The notes under the pieces are model-generated. The model saw nothing but the letters and a program-made list of their open reading frames with translations, did no database searches and had not been told where the DNA came from. Below, piece by piece: positions 1 to 17,699 of a DNA stretch of 64,000 nt; within the stretch, counting starts at the first letter, position 1; each line of letters starts with the position of its first letter. Made by a program: the position numbers and the translations under genes. Source of the stretch: Glandiceps talaboti (taxonomy: Eukaryota; Hemichordata; Enteropneusta; Spengelidae); the NCBI RefSeq assembly GCF_964340395.1, contig NC_135557.1:10181460-10245459 (forward strand). The letters are read 5' to 3'.

Positions 1-880
1 ATACTGGCGCACCCCAAGGCTGCGTTATATTAAAGCCCGTTTTTATATATTATGTACACAAATGATTGTCAGAGCATTGATTCTAGTAGTTTACTTTTTA
101 AATTTTCTGATGATGCTGCCATACTTGCTCTCCTGAACGATGCAGACTCTGTGAAGGTTTATAGAAGTTCATTAAACACGTTTTTTCTGAGTGGTGAGCT
201 AAATGTGTCCAAAACAAAAGAGATGACCATTGACTTTCGTCGAAATGCAGTGCCTGATAGCCCCATTGTGATTAATGGTGAGCCTGTTGAACAAGTGGTG
301 TCTTACAAATACCTTGGTTTGAACCTTGACAATAAACTCTCATTTACACATCATACTACAGCTGTCCACAAGAAATGCCAGCAGCGTTTACACGTGCTTC
401 GCCGGTTGCGCTCTTTCAATATAGATGCTAAACTGCTTCTGCTACTCTATCGTAGCATTATTGAACCTCTTTTAATATAACTTATTGTAACATCTGTTAT
501 TTCCCTCTGCTCTCTGTTGTCAATCGAAATAAACTCCTGAATATTTCTTTCACTGCTGATAAAATTGTGGGCCTGCCTACACCTGCTCTCTCCGATCTCA
601 CTGATTGTGCAATACTGCGCAAGGCACGTGTGACTGCTGTTGACGACAAATATCGACTTAATGCATATTTTGATATTCTCCCATCCGGCCGAAGATACCA
701 CTGTCTTAAATGCTCCAAATTTCGTTACAGCAAGAGTTTTGTCCCGTCAGCCGTCAGATTGTTAAATCATTGCTAAGTTGTATTTGTGGACTAGTGTATT
801 TGTATTTGTATTTGTGTCGCTTGGACTTTTGTGAGTTGTATACTATATATACTTGAGGGCCAATAAATAAATAATAATAA
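1..880 (+). mobile_element. 3' relic of a CR1/L2-like non-LTR retrotransposon
   Basis: The translation carries the reverse-transcriptase catalytic box as FSDDAAI near 97-117, followed by the downstream RT motif YKYLGLNLD near 307-333. The upstream motif GAPQGCV (about 6-27) lies in another frame, so at least one frameshift is present, and a TAA at 478-480 breaks the frame again. Homology resumes at 567-773 with the typical C-terminal tail of these elements (ILPSGRRYHC, then SFVPSAVRLLN). The 3' end is a short untranslated stretch closing in an AATAAATAAATAATAATAAT-type tail at about 862-881, as expected of CR1/L2-type elements that end in short repeats rather than long poly-A. The element is dead and its 5' part is outside the window or truncated. 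The clade assignment is by motif recognition only. Confidence 0.85.
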
Positions 881-910
881 TTGGCCAACGTCCCTAAAAC
901 TAAAAACGTC

Positions 911-1068
911 AACACCCCCCCCCCACACACACACACACACGTACGTACGTACGTACATACATACATACATACATACATACATACATACATACATACATAC
1001 ATACATACATACATACATACATACATACACATGCATACATACATACATACATACATACATACATACTT

Positions 1069-1116
<48 letters not shown>

Positions 1117-1142
1117 ACATACATACATACATACATACATAC
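911..1142. repeat. Compound microsatellite (AC)n, (ACGT)n, (ACAT)n
   Basis: A poly-C run at 909-916 leads into AC, ACGT and ACAT repeats with one interruption. Open frames across it on both strands (Tyr-Ile-His-Thr or Met-Tyr-Val-Cys repeats) are artefacts of the repeat. Confidence 0.97.
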
Positions 1143-1204
1143 ACTATAGGCATTATAACCTTTTAGTTATCAAACCATTTTTTCTCTTGCATGAAACTTG
1201 AAAG

Positions 1205-4050
1205 AGGATCCATGTACAGTCAAAGTCTGTGGTGATCATGGTCAATGCCGTCATACAGAGACTGAACCCTACTACCAATGTACCTGTAACCATGGTGACC
1301 TTCAGATTAACAATGTTTGTCAAGGTACGTTATCTGACAAACTTTATGTTAATCATATTGTAGCAAATATGAATCGAGGCTAGAAATTCGCATAAGGAGA
1401 ACAAAACGGAAGAGCGTTTTATATACAATTCTTCAACCACTGCAAGACGATATTAACTTTTTTTAAAGATTTTTCAAATGTTGATTCATAAAAAAATGTA
1501 ATAAAATAAATGTTTTCTTTCCTCTTCAGCTAACCCATGTCACGTACTTGATGGTATTGAAAAGTGTGGTAGTTATGGCAACTGTACAGCTATTAATAAT
1601 GCTACTGATTATCAGTGTGAATGTGTGGGTGATTCCATTGCCATGGACAACAACCACATTTGTCAAAGTAAGTATCAAGTATGAACAGGTGAGAATGTAA
1701 AATAATGTATGCCACCACCATTTCCTCATGTGACAAGAGTCAATTGCTGAAGAGATAATAAATATAAAAAGAAGAGGATTTTTACAATCTATGGCATGCA
1801 AAGATTACAATAATTATAATATGGAAGTGTGGTTCCATTTAGGTATTCAAAACCCGAGTAAAATACTCCTAGACTTGTGTGATAGGACCTCGGGTCTGTA
1901 CTCCGAAAGTTGACGAACAAAAGCCGAGGGACAAGAGTAGCATATATTCAGGGCGCACAACACAGGCGTAAACGCCGCGCCCGTGATGTACACCTTTGGT
2001 ACAATGCGACTTTCTGTCGCTTGTAATGCCAAAAGAAAGTCCAAAGGTCACAGCTAGACTATTATATAAACTTGGTTGGTTCTCTTCTTGTCAACAGTAC
2101 TGAACCTCAGCACTCCAGCACATACGTCTACAGTCACAAACACCATCAGCTTGACTTCCTTTAATGATAATTCACCCAAGGAGACCAACTTTATTGTACT
2201 GAATTTAACGACATATATCGCCGTTCCAATATTCCTAATCATGGTATTGGTTGTTGTCAGTGTCCTGTACTACCGTCGTGGACGTAGTAATACCAAAAGT
2301 GTGTTCGTCATAGCGCCAACTGAGAAACGTTCGACGTTGGTATCACCGCCACCATCGAAGCAAGGTAAACATTTTTAGAATGATTATGCCATAAACAGTT
2401 GCTTTCAATATAGCATTTTTTTGTCTACCGTGTTGTGAAATTTGAAGGGAATGTAATGTCTCAAGATTTACATGTACATAGGTATCAGAAATTGATTTGA
2501 CAAAAAAAAACCTACAAACTCAAGCGTATGACTAAAAGGGGAACACCACTCCAGGAAACGAAAGCCAACTTTTAATTCACATGTCTGGTAATATATAAAA
2601 CACACAATGCGTCACGGGGATCAATTTCCCTGAAAAGCAAAGTTTTTTCAAAATTCCATCCAAAGTTTCCTCGTCACGTGGGAATATAAGGAATTGCCGT
2701 ATTGTTTTTTTAAAAGGAAATTGACATTTATTTTCCGACAGAGTTTACAAAGTATTCGTCGGCCTATTTAATTCTAAAATGGATTGATATTGATGTCATT
2801 CTCACTTCCATTTACACGGGGATACCCGAATGTTCTTCCTTAATTAACTGACAATATGTTTTTAAAAAATTAAACGGAGTAGCAGCAAACATTTTAAGAT
2901 TTTGAATTTTTGAGGAGCACAGTAAAAACATAAATACCTAAAAATCAAAGCTAATTATAAAGTCGCAAGAAACATTTAAACTTATCAAATCTTTCATCTT
3001 GCAATTGTCTGTTTTTTTCTTCTCTATATTACAGGGGCCATTCCACGTGTGTTGGTATTATATGCAAATGACTGTCATTTGCATAAAACGGTGGTAAATT
3101 CTTTCGCGCGATTCCTGAACAAACGATGCGGTTGTGACGTGTACATTGATTTATGGGATGAAACTGACATTGCTGTGGAAGGCATAACAATGTGGTTGTA
3201 CAAACAGTTCCACGATGCTGACAGAATCGTCATCGTAGCTTCAAAAGGGACAAGAGTTTGCTGGGAGAAGCAACTCAGTAAAGACATAAACGAAAGAACA
3301 GTGCAGTTGCAAAATAGAGGGAGCTTCACTTCATCGTTGAATATAGTGTTGCAGGATTTTACTTCCACGGATTTTGCACGGAAGGGGAAATATGTGACGG
3401 TTTATTTTGACTATTCTGGACCAGATGATATCCCCGAACCGTTAACAACGATGGGAACTCGCTACAAACTGTTATCGCAGATGGAACAGTTGTACCTCAA
3501 CTTGCACTCGGTACCTGAGATGTCGGCTACGGCAACGAGTTCTGTTCCTTGCATGAAACAAATCCTGACACAGAGCGAGGAAGGTAAAAATATGAAGACA
3601 GCAGTGTATAATATGGTAAGATTAGTTTCACTAGCTTCGACTTGGTTCGAGGACGAAGAACATACGAAATCTATGAATGACATGACAGCATCTATACCGT
3701 ACGACTCACACAGTTCACCATACAAAAGTGCGATTTCCAATTTCAACGAAAACTGCGCTGTTGATATGTTTGGTGCAAGCAGTCAATATTATCAAGATCC
3801 GATGGTCGTCGACGAGGTTCCGATGATTACCGAGGATACCTCACCCCCTCCGAGTTGGAATTACGTGTACATACCACCCAGAGTTGACGACAGCATCTCA
3901 GAGACAACGCAATCGACCGACACTCTTAGTTCAGTGGCAAGAACACACAACATACCAACCGCCTTCCAGATATATAACTCTGAACCCGTTAATACTTCGT
4001 CAGAGGAATCGCTGAGCACATTAGCTGTGAAATGCAACCTTGGAGAATAA
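1205..4050 (+). CDS. EGF-like / transmembrane / SEFIR-domain receptor (3' part of gene)
   Basis: Four exons join in one frame: 1205-1324, 1530-1667, 2098-2364 and 3035-4050, all in phase 1, with donors GTACGT, GTAAGT and GTAAAC and AG acceptors. They encode about 512 residues before the stop. Exon 1 is a six-cysteine EGF-like module beginning EDPCTVKVCGDHGQC; exon 2 is a second one beginning ANPCHVLDGIEKC. Exon 3 has a Ser/Thr-rich stalk, a hydrophobic helix (YIAVPIFLIMVLVVVSVLYY) and a basic stop-transfer RRGR. Exon 4 opens with RVLVLYANDCHLH, then VYIDLWDETDI and IVIVASKGT, which are conserved blocks of the SEFIR domain of IL-17 receptors. An acidic, Ser/Thr/Pro-rich tail of about 150 residues follows. 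The protein is inferred to be a type I membrane receptor signalling by SEFIR-SEFIR contact, as IL-17R does with Act1. The signal peptide and any further ectodomain exons lie upstream of the window. Vertebrate IL-17 receptors use fibronectin-type ectodomains, so the EGF modules are unusual. Confidence 0.85.
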
Positions 4051-4387
4051 TGGTTTATCCACGAAATTACAAATAATATGATATCAAGTCCCACCATCTG
4101 TAATATCTTATGGTATAGTCTAAAATGCACAGAAAGAGCTGGAGATGCACAACCTTTTCCTAAATACGAGCTCGAGTGACGGCTATAAACTTGCCTTGTG
4201 AACACGTGGGGAATGGGAAACGTTGATGTTGTTACTGACGATTCGGTTTATCCTTGTATGTAGAGTAGATATGTATGCTTGGTAGTATTTGTAACTTTGT
4301 TGTCAGTTTTCTATTACACTAGAGATATATTCGGTCTAAATACATTGAACTGAGAAATTGCTTGATAATGGTATATCCTAACATTTC

Positions 4388-4660
4388 AGCTGGGCCCTTG
4401 GGCTCGACTATTGGGCTGGGCCGTTGGGCCCGTGTATTGGGCTTGGGCTGGACTCTTGGACTGGGCTATGGACAGGGCCGTCGGACTGGCTTCTTGGGAT
4501 GCAACGCTGGGTTAGGCTGAGCGTTGTATTGGGCTGTTGGGCAGGGCAGTTGATATCGTTCACTTTTGATGGATGGACTCTTTGGCTGGGCCATTGAATT
4601 AAGCTCTTGCATGCCTTAGTTTTTTTGGTCTGGGCCGTTGGGTTGGGCTCTTGGAAAATC
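4388..4660. repeat. Degenerate G-rich minisatellite, GGGCTGGGCCGTTGGGC-like
   Basis: Irregular tandem repeats of GGGCTTGGGCTGG / GGGCCGTTGGGC type lie about 340 bp downstream of the SEFIR gene stop. The many GGG runs could form G-quadruplexes. No open frame or RNA gene is recognised. Confidence 0.7.
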
Positions 4661-5035
4661 AGATGATAAAATTAGCCTACAGCAAGATTTGTTTTCATTC
4701 TGTCTTTCTGAGGCTCACGTTTAGGGATTGTCCATTTTGTATTGGGTGTGCTGGAAAATGTGCCCGTATACTGACATTACACTATGTCTGAAATTATTCA
4801 TATTAATCGAATCACAATGTTTTCCATATTGCATAAAAAGGCTGAGTATATGTAAAAATCAGTGTTAGCCTGAAGGATCTAGTCGATCTTGCCGCTTATA
4901 TAATACACTCAACCCGACTGCTATAAGCCGACCCAACGACTGGACCTTCCAGATTATAAATAACGACATGGTGTGAAATCATTTGAGTTTACTTTCACAT
5001 TGTACTGACAAATATAATTATATCATCTTCTGAGG

Positions 5036-5041
5036 AATAAA
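5036..5041 (+). other. Possible polyadenylation signal of the SEFIR receptor gene
   Basis: This is the first canonical AATAAA noticed downstream of the stop at 4050, about 1 kb away. It would give a long 3' UTR that includes the G-rich minisatellite. Use of the site is inferred only. Confidence 0.25.
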
Positions 5042-6055
5042 TATTTGTACTCGATCTCAGATTGTATTGATACCATACTTTAAGAAAGATTGGGTTCTAT
5101 ATCTGAAAGTGACACTGTTAATATTAATCGATACCTTAGTCCCAGAGTTTTTATGCACGGGCGTTCCTGGTGCTATGCGAAAGAAATATTCAATACGAAA
5201 GAGAATTTTGAATATTCGTTCTTTGCCCTTGAACTATTAAATATGAGAATCTTTTTGTCTTGGAAGAGGCGTTGTCTAAATTGGGAACACAACAGTTGGA
5301 TGGTATTTTACATTTGCTTTTCACAGAAGCGAGCCAAAGCTATTAAATGAACTATCAAGATCAGTGAGCCTGATAGACACCATAAAGATAACACACAAAG
5401 ATCACTTACACTGTATGGGCTCTGCATTTTAATAGTTAATGATATAAACAGTAACAGCATGCATACTACTGCAAACAACATCCATGGTCAGCAGCCAGTG
5501 AAAGTTGGGAGAATTTGTTTAAGTTTAAACACATACTCCTAAAATTGCTAGCCTCTAGCCCTAAAATTGAAACAAAATATGCAGGATAACTGTTTCATAC
5601 AGTATATTGACTGCATTTTTAGATACACATGTAATATGGGAATAGGGTTATTTTGGGTGATTTGTTCAAACTAGTGGATTAGCTAAGGTAAAGCATATCA
5701 AGGAAGACCTGAGTTATGTCATTTTGTCTTCAGTAATAAGGTTATTAACCCAAACCTAAAACTTACTACATTTTTAACACTGCTTAGTTCTGTGTTAATT
5801 GATACTTTGCTTAAAGTAAAGTACACCTCGGACATAAAAATCATCCACTTTTGCTTTCGTTACATTTGCAAGTTCTTAGTAGATGTAAAATAATGTCGAC
5901 ATTAACACAGTTTAGCATCCAAGATGGCCAACAAATAGCGCATATAAACGCTATGATTGTTGGAGTGGTGAGATTTTAGTAACTGTAATTTTCATGGAAT
6001 TTGGTGCCCTAGGTGAATTCAACATTAAGCTACCACTTTTGATGTGGACACCCAG

Positions 6056-11047
<4,992 letters not shown>

Positions 11048-11384
11048 GGCGAAGAACTTCACAGTCACTGGTATTCTGAGAATAACCTTATTTGATCAAT
11101 GCCGCTCGCAAGTGTACGTGGACTATGGGAACAGCGACACCAACGGTCAGAATATGGATGACTATTCCATTTTCACATGAGGACATTAATACAAAGTTTT
11201 GTTCATTATTAGCATGATTAGCTAACACGTTACTCGATCAGCCGGTCTAGTGATAGATGTGCTTAAAATTAAATGGTTACGCCCATACTCTAACCGTTGA
11301 TGGCGCTCTTTACAATAAAGAAACTTCAATGCAGACTAGTTTGCATAATTAACATTATAATCAATGTAATTGCCTAGTAAATTG

Positions 11385-11386
<2 letters not shown>

Positions 11387-11420
<34 letters not shown>
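11387..11420. repeat. (TA)n microsatellite
   Basis: A short TA run between the two first exons of unit A. It is shorter at the matching place in unit B (about 20374-20386). Confidence 0.9.
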
Positions 11421-11422
<2 letters not shown>

Positions 11423-11813
11423 TTGGGAAAAAATAATTGACTATTTAAATTTTGTTGAATTTTTAATGGGTTACAAACAAGAGCTTCTGTATGCTATTTC
11501 GCATTATTTTGTTCCAATAGAAAAACATACTAAAGTTGTTTTATCAATTAAAAATCAAAGTGAATACCAAATTCTCATCCATATGGTCACTTTTTAATGA
11601 GAAATCCTCTAAAAAAATACATCAGCAAATACCAACATGCCTAAAGCTAAACATAAACGATGAATTCAATGACAACAATTATGATTACCCGTATGCATCT
11701 GCCATAAATGCGTACAGTACTGAAATGGGTGTCGACATACTGTAGGTTGAATAAAAGAAACACACATATATCCGAATAACCGTTGGCCGTAGTTGTGTTC
11801 CAAAACAACAGAC

Positions 11814-11970
11814 CTTCATTGAATATGTGGTGTAAGCTTTCATACAGGAATCTGTTAACTTCTGGATCATGGGGATAACCATCGGGTGAGTTATAGTAGA
11901 GTTTGATATAACTGTCTGGATCAAAATGCTTGTTGTAATACTCACCTGAAGAATACCATGTTGCTGCCAT
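11814..11970 (-). CDS. Additional first exon (1') upstream of copy A
   Basis: A complete 157-nt first exon, ATG at 11970, encoding MAATWYSSGEYYNKHFDP...FLYESLHHIFNE and ending in phase 1 like exon 1 of copy A. It is closer in sequence to the exon 1 of copies C, D and E (HDPEVNRFLYESLHHIFNE) than to the exon 1 used in A. No exons 2 or 3 of its own lie between it and copy A exon 1. Its donor (GTCTGT) is weak. It could be an alternative first exon splicing to exon 2 at 7616, or the remnant of a gene whose other exons were deleted. The matching exon in unit B has a stop codon, which favours decay. Confidence 0.6.
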
Positions 11971-12189
11971 GTCGAAGAACTCCACAGTCCGGCTAGCGCT
12001 GGGGAAAAGAACAATAATGCTATCGACAGACGGACTTTTGCAGAGCTGTATCGACTATACCTGCAGTGGTCCAATCAGAGCCAAAGTACATTGACATATG
12101 CAAATGAAAGGGGTCCCAAGTGCATATTGGTTCGTTCTAAACTATGGTATACCATCAGTGTGTTTGTGTAAACAAATGTACATAACTTA

Positions 12190-15100
12190 TAGTGCAGGGG
12201 CATATGGGTTTTCGTGTGAAATGCATGTTAATTTTATGAAACATATATGGTTACGTTCATTATAGGACCACATATAAAAAAATACATGTTGGCAATTTTT
12301 ATCTTCAAAATTAGTCTGAGGGGGCTAAAATAAAATTTGGCCCCAAGACCCTATTCTTAACCATTGGTTAGGCAATGAAAACCCATGAATCCATGATTCA
12401 ATCCATCATCTTTGAAACAAGTGAATATATCCATCGCCCTTTTGTAATAAAACTTGGCGAATCTCATAGGGTGAACAGATTACACTTACCTAGATCGTGG
12501 TGGTGTCTGTGGATGGGTACTCTTAGGTAGGTTTTATTTGAGTAGACGTGGTAACAAGGACAAAAATAGTTGACAAAACAACTACTTGAGTGGTAGACCT
12601 GATTGATATTTTTTTTTCAAAATTATTGCCTAGTATTAAATTGGTTTTACTGACACGAAAGAAGAGATTCAGTTGAGGTTAACTATACGAAAAGTCAAAT
12701 TTACCCACCTTTACCCAACCTTTACCCTACCTGTGACCCACCTAACTACCATCTCTGTCAAGGGGTAGTACGAGACAAAGTGATACTTTTGACTTCACAG
12801 TCCCAGGGGAGAGGTCACAGGAGGTAAATTAAGTCAAAGGTTTCACTTCGTCTCATACTCACCACATTTACACATCCTCTGCTAAAGATTTACCCCAATG
12901 GAAAGACATGGTCAAATATGACATATCGTATAGTGAACTAAACTCTAGTGAAAGTTACAGTGGGTTGAAAATACAGCAAACTCAACTTTTACAGAAGAGG
13001 ATATGAACAATGAGTTCCAAAGCTACGTTTTATTTATTGATGTAGTAACTAATGGCTATGCAATATCATGTCTGGTAGCGCAGAATTTTTCTTTCGACAA
13101 GGCGTGAAGGAGCAGCAATGCAAAGTTTTACCTTTACTGAAGGCATCCAGTTTAAACCTGGTATAAACATATTTTTGATCAATAGCATAGCATCAATTGA
13201 ATCATAACTATACAAAGTTATGTATTCGAGTGAATAGACCCAATTATTTTTATTTAAAATTATTGTATAGTCTCTCACTCACGCCATTGTGTCGTATGCA
13301 TTGTCTACATTTCTACTAGTATAGCAACTTGGTTGGCGTTACATGTCAATTCATAGGAACAACATGAATAGACGTGTTCTCCACTGTTACATTTGATTAC
13401 GTATTTCATCGAAATTCTAAAATAAAACAGAATAAAGGACAATGTAGTATAAAATAAAGATGATAAATCCAGTATCTGAAGAATTTCTTTTATAATATTT
13501 CAAAGGAACAATATGAATATATGCATATTTAGTTTAGTTATTCAGCACGAAGGCACTCTTACATTCGATTACGCAACGAATTTCCTCTTGGTCAGTCATG
13601 AATAAAGGTTGAAAGTAACAGCAGAGACACATTCTAATGTACCACCCAACCCCAACCACCAACCCACCAGAAAATAGTATCTTAAATCAAATTTTATTGC
13701 ACTGTTAGCTATCATTCCACGTGTTTTAGTACTCAAAGAAAATCTGACATTCAAATCCTCAACGTAAACAACATGGAATGTACCCTTCTACATATTTTGG
13801 TAATTCTCATACACAAATAACCTTCATTGCTGGGAATAAGTAGTCACATGCCAACTTCATGACTAAGTCTATCTCATTTTGACACCATTGCAAAGTGGGA
13901 AATTAATAAGCACTCATGAAATGCCTTTAACAACTATTCATTTACTTTTTAACATGATATTTCTACAGAACATAGAGGGAGAACTGCATACAGAACAAAT
14001 AACAAAAACGTTCTATCTAATATTTGCATAACTTGTATGCTAATATTGAGAGGTAAAATTTCAAGTTTTGTGTAGACCTAAACTCGGACTCTATATCATG
14101 TGTAGAATGTACCTGTCCAGGATTCAATACTACATGTGTAGATACGTATTAAAACCAGATGCCAGATCTGAAAAGGAATATATTTAATGTGTGTATATAC
14201 ACTTGATAACAAGCCACACCAATACGCCGAAATTGGTCAAAAGGACATATAATTTGGCGAGGGTCGTTCTATGCAATAAATGAATGCCTTTATTTTTTTA
14301 CGATGCATGTACCCATAAATGTACATGGGCAAGGAAGCCACTGAGGCTTTTATAGACCCCTTACTGTTCTGAGGTGTTATCAACACACACTTTAAAATGA
14401 TTAATTGATGTAGTCACAATAACCCTTCTGTTCCAAATGTCTATGACATAATGACTGGAAAAATATTTACGTATATCCAATCTGGATTAAAATAATTACT
14501 AAGTAATTACAATGATTTAATTGGTGTAGTAATAACAATAACCCTTTCTGGTAAACTGTTCCAAATGTTTACAACATGTTGACTGAAAATATATTTTGGT
14601 ATATCCAATCTGGATCAGTCTTTAAATCATTTCAATCTATATCCCCTTGTTGTCGAAGTAGATACTTTGATAAATACAACTGGATCAAGGAGAATATGTA
14701 AATGGAAAAGTTTATACACTTCCAGCAAATCAGCTCTAATTCATCTAGTTTCTAAAGTTCTCAGTTTCAATATGCGTAACTGTCCTCATAATTCAAGCCA
14801 CCAAGCTGCGGAATCGATCATCCTGGTGAAACGACGCTGCACTTTTTCCAAAAATGCAATATCCCTATTCGTATATGTGGTGAAGACACTGGGGAAGCAT
14901 AGTCAAGGTTTTGACTTACTAGTGCTTTAAAAGATAAAAACCAACCAGAGTATTCATAGTAACTGAAATAATTCATGGTTGGCGTACATTTTTGAAAGAA
15001 TAGCAATCAGCAACATCAAACAATACAGGACATCAAATAAACCGGAAGCATCATACATAATATGCAAATGATATGCAAATAAAGAAGCCAGAATTTATAA

Positions 15101-15413
15101 TATTGTGATTAAAATGCAAAATTATACAACAGTCTACAAGTTTATAGTCTACAGGATGCCCATAAGTACATTTATACAAATATAAAGTAATTGTACAGTT
15201 CACATATTTTAATTTGCCATCAATATACAGAAAAATCATGATTTTACATCATTTATGAAATTGCTGCAAACATTACTCTTAATATTGAAATAAAAAATTG
15301 CCAACATATATTTTGTAATTGCTCAGATGATGGGGAACACAATGAGATATGTTGGCAAAAATTAACATTAATTTCACACGAAACCCAAAAATCTGCCATA
15401 TGCCCCCGCACTA
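12190..15413. mobile_element. 3.2-kb non-autonomous DNA transposon with TTA target duplication
   Basis: The ends form an inverted repeat: TAGTGCAGGGGCATATGG at the left and its near-perfect complement at the right (17 of 18 bases). Looser inverted similarity continues about 110 bp inward (CGTGTGAAAT..., TGTTGGCAATTTTT). TTA flanks both sides (12187-12189 and 15414-15416). Unit B keeps the uninterrupted site CATAATTTATGTTGAT at 21145-21160. A 3-bp TWA target duplication is characteristic of PIF/Harbinger elements; the superfamily is inferred from this alone. No transposase is seen in about 3 kb, only an embedded retrotransposon relic. Confidence 0.75.
14250..14990 (-). pseudogene. CR1/L2-like retrotransposon 3' relic nested in the DNA transposon
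   Basis: The minus strand reads ALVSQNLDYASPVSSPHIR, then broken frames containing a basic RR segment near 14830 and LRADLLEVYKLFH, resembling the C-terminal region of CR1/L2 reverse transcriptases. The minus-strand 3' end has AATAAAGGCATTCATTTATT at about 14273-14292, a typical 3' tail. Several stops and frameshifts are present. The segment 14395-14480 is partly repeated at 14512-14610. Confidence 0.65.
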
Positions 15414-15500
15414 TTATGTTGATATGCGGACTTAAGGATACAATGTATATACGGATATATTTGTATCCGTTGTTTAGGTTTTACCTTTTGATGAACTGAT

Positions 15501-15547
15501 AGGTAGGTAGGTAGGTAGGTAGGTAGGTAGGTAGGTAGGTAGGTAGG

Positions 15548-15582
<35 letters not shown>
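15501..15582. repeat. (TAGG)n(TAGA)n microsatellite
   Basis: A tetranucleotide tract at the right end of unit A. It corresponds to the much longer tract at 21237-21530 at the right end of unit B. Confidence 0.95.
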
Positions 15583-15584
15583 AG

Positions 15585-15760
15585 TAAAAACAGACTTTTT
15601 TACCTTTCGTAAGGAAGGTTTTATATTAGGGTTGAAAAGTCTGTGTGTGTCTGTATCTACATTTTCAAAAAAACGACTGGCTCAATTCAAACGAAATTTG
15701 GTACATGTGAACAGAATAATTCGCAGATATATTTTAAATGCTTGTATATAATATTTAGAA
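15585..15760 (+). repeat. Dispersed repeat family Y, short copy 1
   Basis: Begins TTACCTTTCGTAAGGAAGG and continues through GTGTGTGTCTGTATCTACA, a short A-run and GGCTCAATTCAAACGAAATTT. Copies of the same ordered motifs occur at 21755, 56815, 60995 and 62690, all in the same orientation. Confidence 0.7.
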
Positions 15761-16755
15761 GTATAGTTAATAATTTGATTTCACAATTTTATTGACTCGC
15801 ACTTATTCTACATAAACAAATGAATAAGCATCCTATCCATTTTCAGGTCATAACAACAGGTTGTAATATTGCGCCAATAACCAAGGAGTGAGATAAAAAC
15901 GTGTAAGCTCAGAAACAGAAAAATGAATATGTGTGTGTTTATTTATTTGTGAAGTCTATATTCCAAACGTATTTTATAGTAAATATTACCTGAACATGAC
16001 GTATAGAAAACCGAATGACCACCCAACTAGCATCAAATCAACTATCAAGATCAGTGAGCCTGATAGACACCATAACACACAAACATCACTTACACTGTGT
16101 AGGCTCTGCATTTTAATAGTTATAAATAGATATAAACAGTAACAGCATGCATACTACTGCAAACAAAATCCATGGTCAGCAGCCAGTGAAAGTTGGGAGA
16201 ATTTGTTTAAGTTTAAACACATACTTACATACAGAGTCCCTAAGGAAAGCCCTAAAATTGAAACAAAATATGCAGGATAACTGTTTCATACAGTATATTG
16301 ACTGCATTTTAAGATACACATGTAATATGGGAATAGAGTTATTTTGGGTGATTTGTTCAAACTAGTGGATTAGCTAAGGTAAAGCATATCAAGGAAGACA
16401 TGAGTTATGTCATTTTGTCTTCAGTAAAGTTATTAACCTAAACCTAAAATCTTAAACAGCAAATTATACATTTTTAACACTGTGTAGCTCTGTTTTAATC
16501 CATACTTTGCTTAAAGTAAAGTACCCCTCGGACATAAATATCATAAACTTTTGCTTTCGTTACATTTGACAGTTCTTAGTAGATGTAAAATAATGACGAC
16601 ATTAACACAGTTTAGAATCCAATATGGCCAACAAATAGCGCATATAAACGCAAGGATTGTTGGAGTGGTGAGATTTTAGTAACTGTAATTTTCATGGAAT
16701 TTGGTGCCCTAGGTGAATTCAACATTGAGCTACCACTTTTGATGTGGACACCCAT

Positions 16756-17247
16756 CTATTTCTTTTTAGCTATGTTTATCATTGTATGATCACTATCTAA
16801 AGTAGTATTTTCTTCAATGCTGGTATCGTGAGCTACCGTACACTTGATATCAATGAAACCAGCTTCCTCTAGGGCAGACATCACAAACTCCTCGTCAGCG
16901 TAGAATCCACCAAAACGTTTATCACCCACCATGTAAAATTTTAGCGATTCTCCAATCTGTACGAATGTACCGCCAGATTTGAGAAGGGAAGCTACGTTTT
17001 TCAGACACTTGAGATATTCTGCTTTTGAACTAGTGGCACTTTCAAGACAAAAACTTGTGGTGACACAATCAAACTGTTCCATTACTGGTCCAGTGCCAAT
17101 TGGGTTGGGTTGATGTACATCACAATATATCACATCTTTGACGGTTTCACGAATTTTCTTCTCACGTTCTTCGATGTCCCTAGGGACGAAACAATGACAG
17201 TTAGCAAAAGTTACCAGATTATTTCATTTATTGCCCCCCCCCATCTA

Positions 17248-17301
<54 letters not shown>

Positions 17302-17374
17302 CGCCTGGCTGACTGGCTGGCTGACTCTCTGTTTGTACCTGCTGTCTGTCTATCTATCTATCGATCTATCTATC

Positions 17375-17459
<85 letters not shown>

Positions 17460-17474
17460 GTCTGTCTGCCTGCC

Positions 17475-17519
<45 letters not shown>

Positions 17520-17540
17520 GTCTGTCTGTCTATCTGTCCG

Positions 17541-17574
<34 letters not shown>

Positions 17575-17654
17575 AATCTATCCATCCAACCATCCATCCA
17601 TCCATCTATCTATGTCTGTCTGCCTGCCTGTCAGTCTGAATGCCCCCGTCTGCA

Positions 17655-17699
<45 letters not shown>

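Noticed and set aside
754-1140. Long frames of Met-Tyr-Val-Cys or Tyr-Ile-His-Thr repeats (also at 6818-7472, 17110-17952, 59049-59453, 60123-60492)
   Set aside because: Pure translation of tetranucleotide microsatellites in several frames at once, inside introns or intergenic DNA.
5090-5350. 86-codon plus-strand frame before unit A
   Set aside because: No motif, no splice context, and it stops at the duplication boundary.
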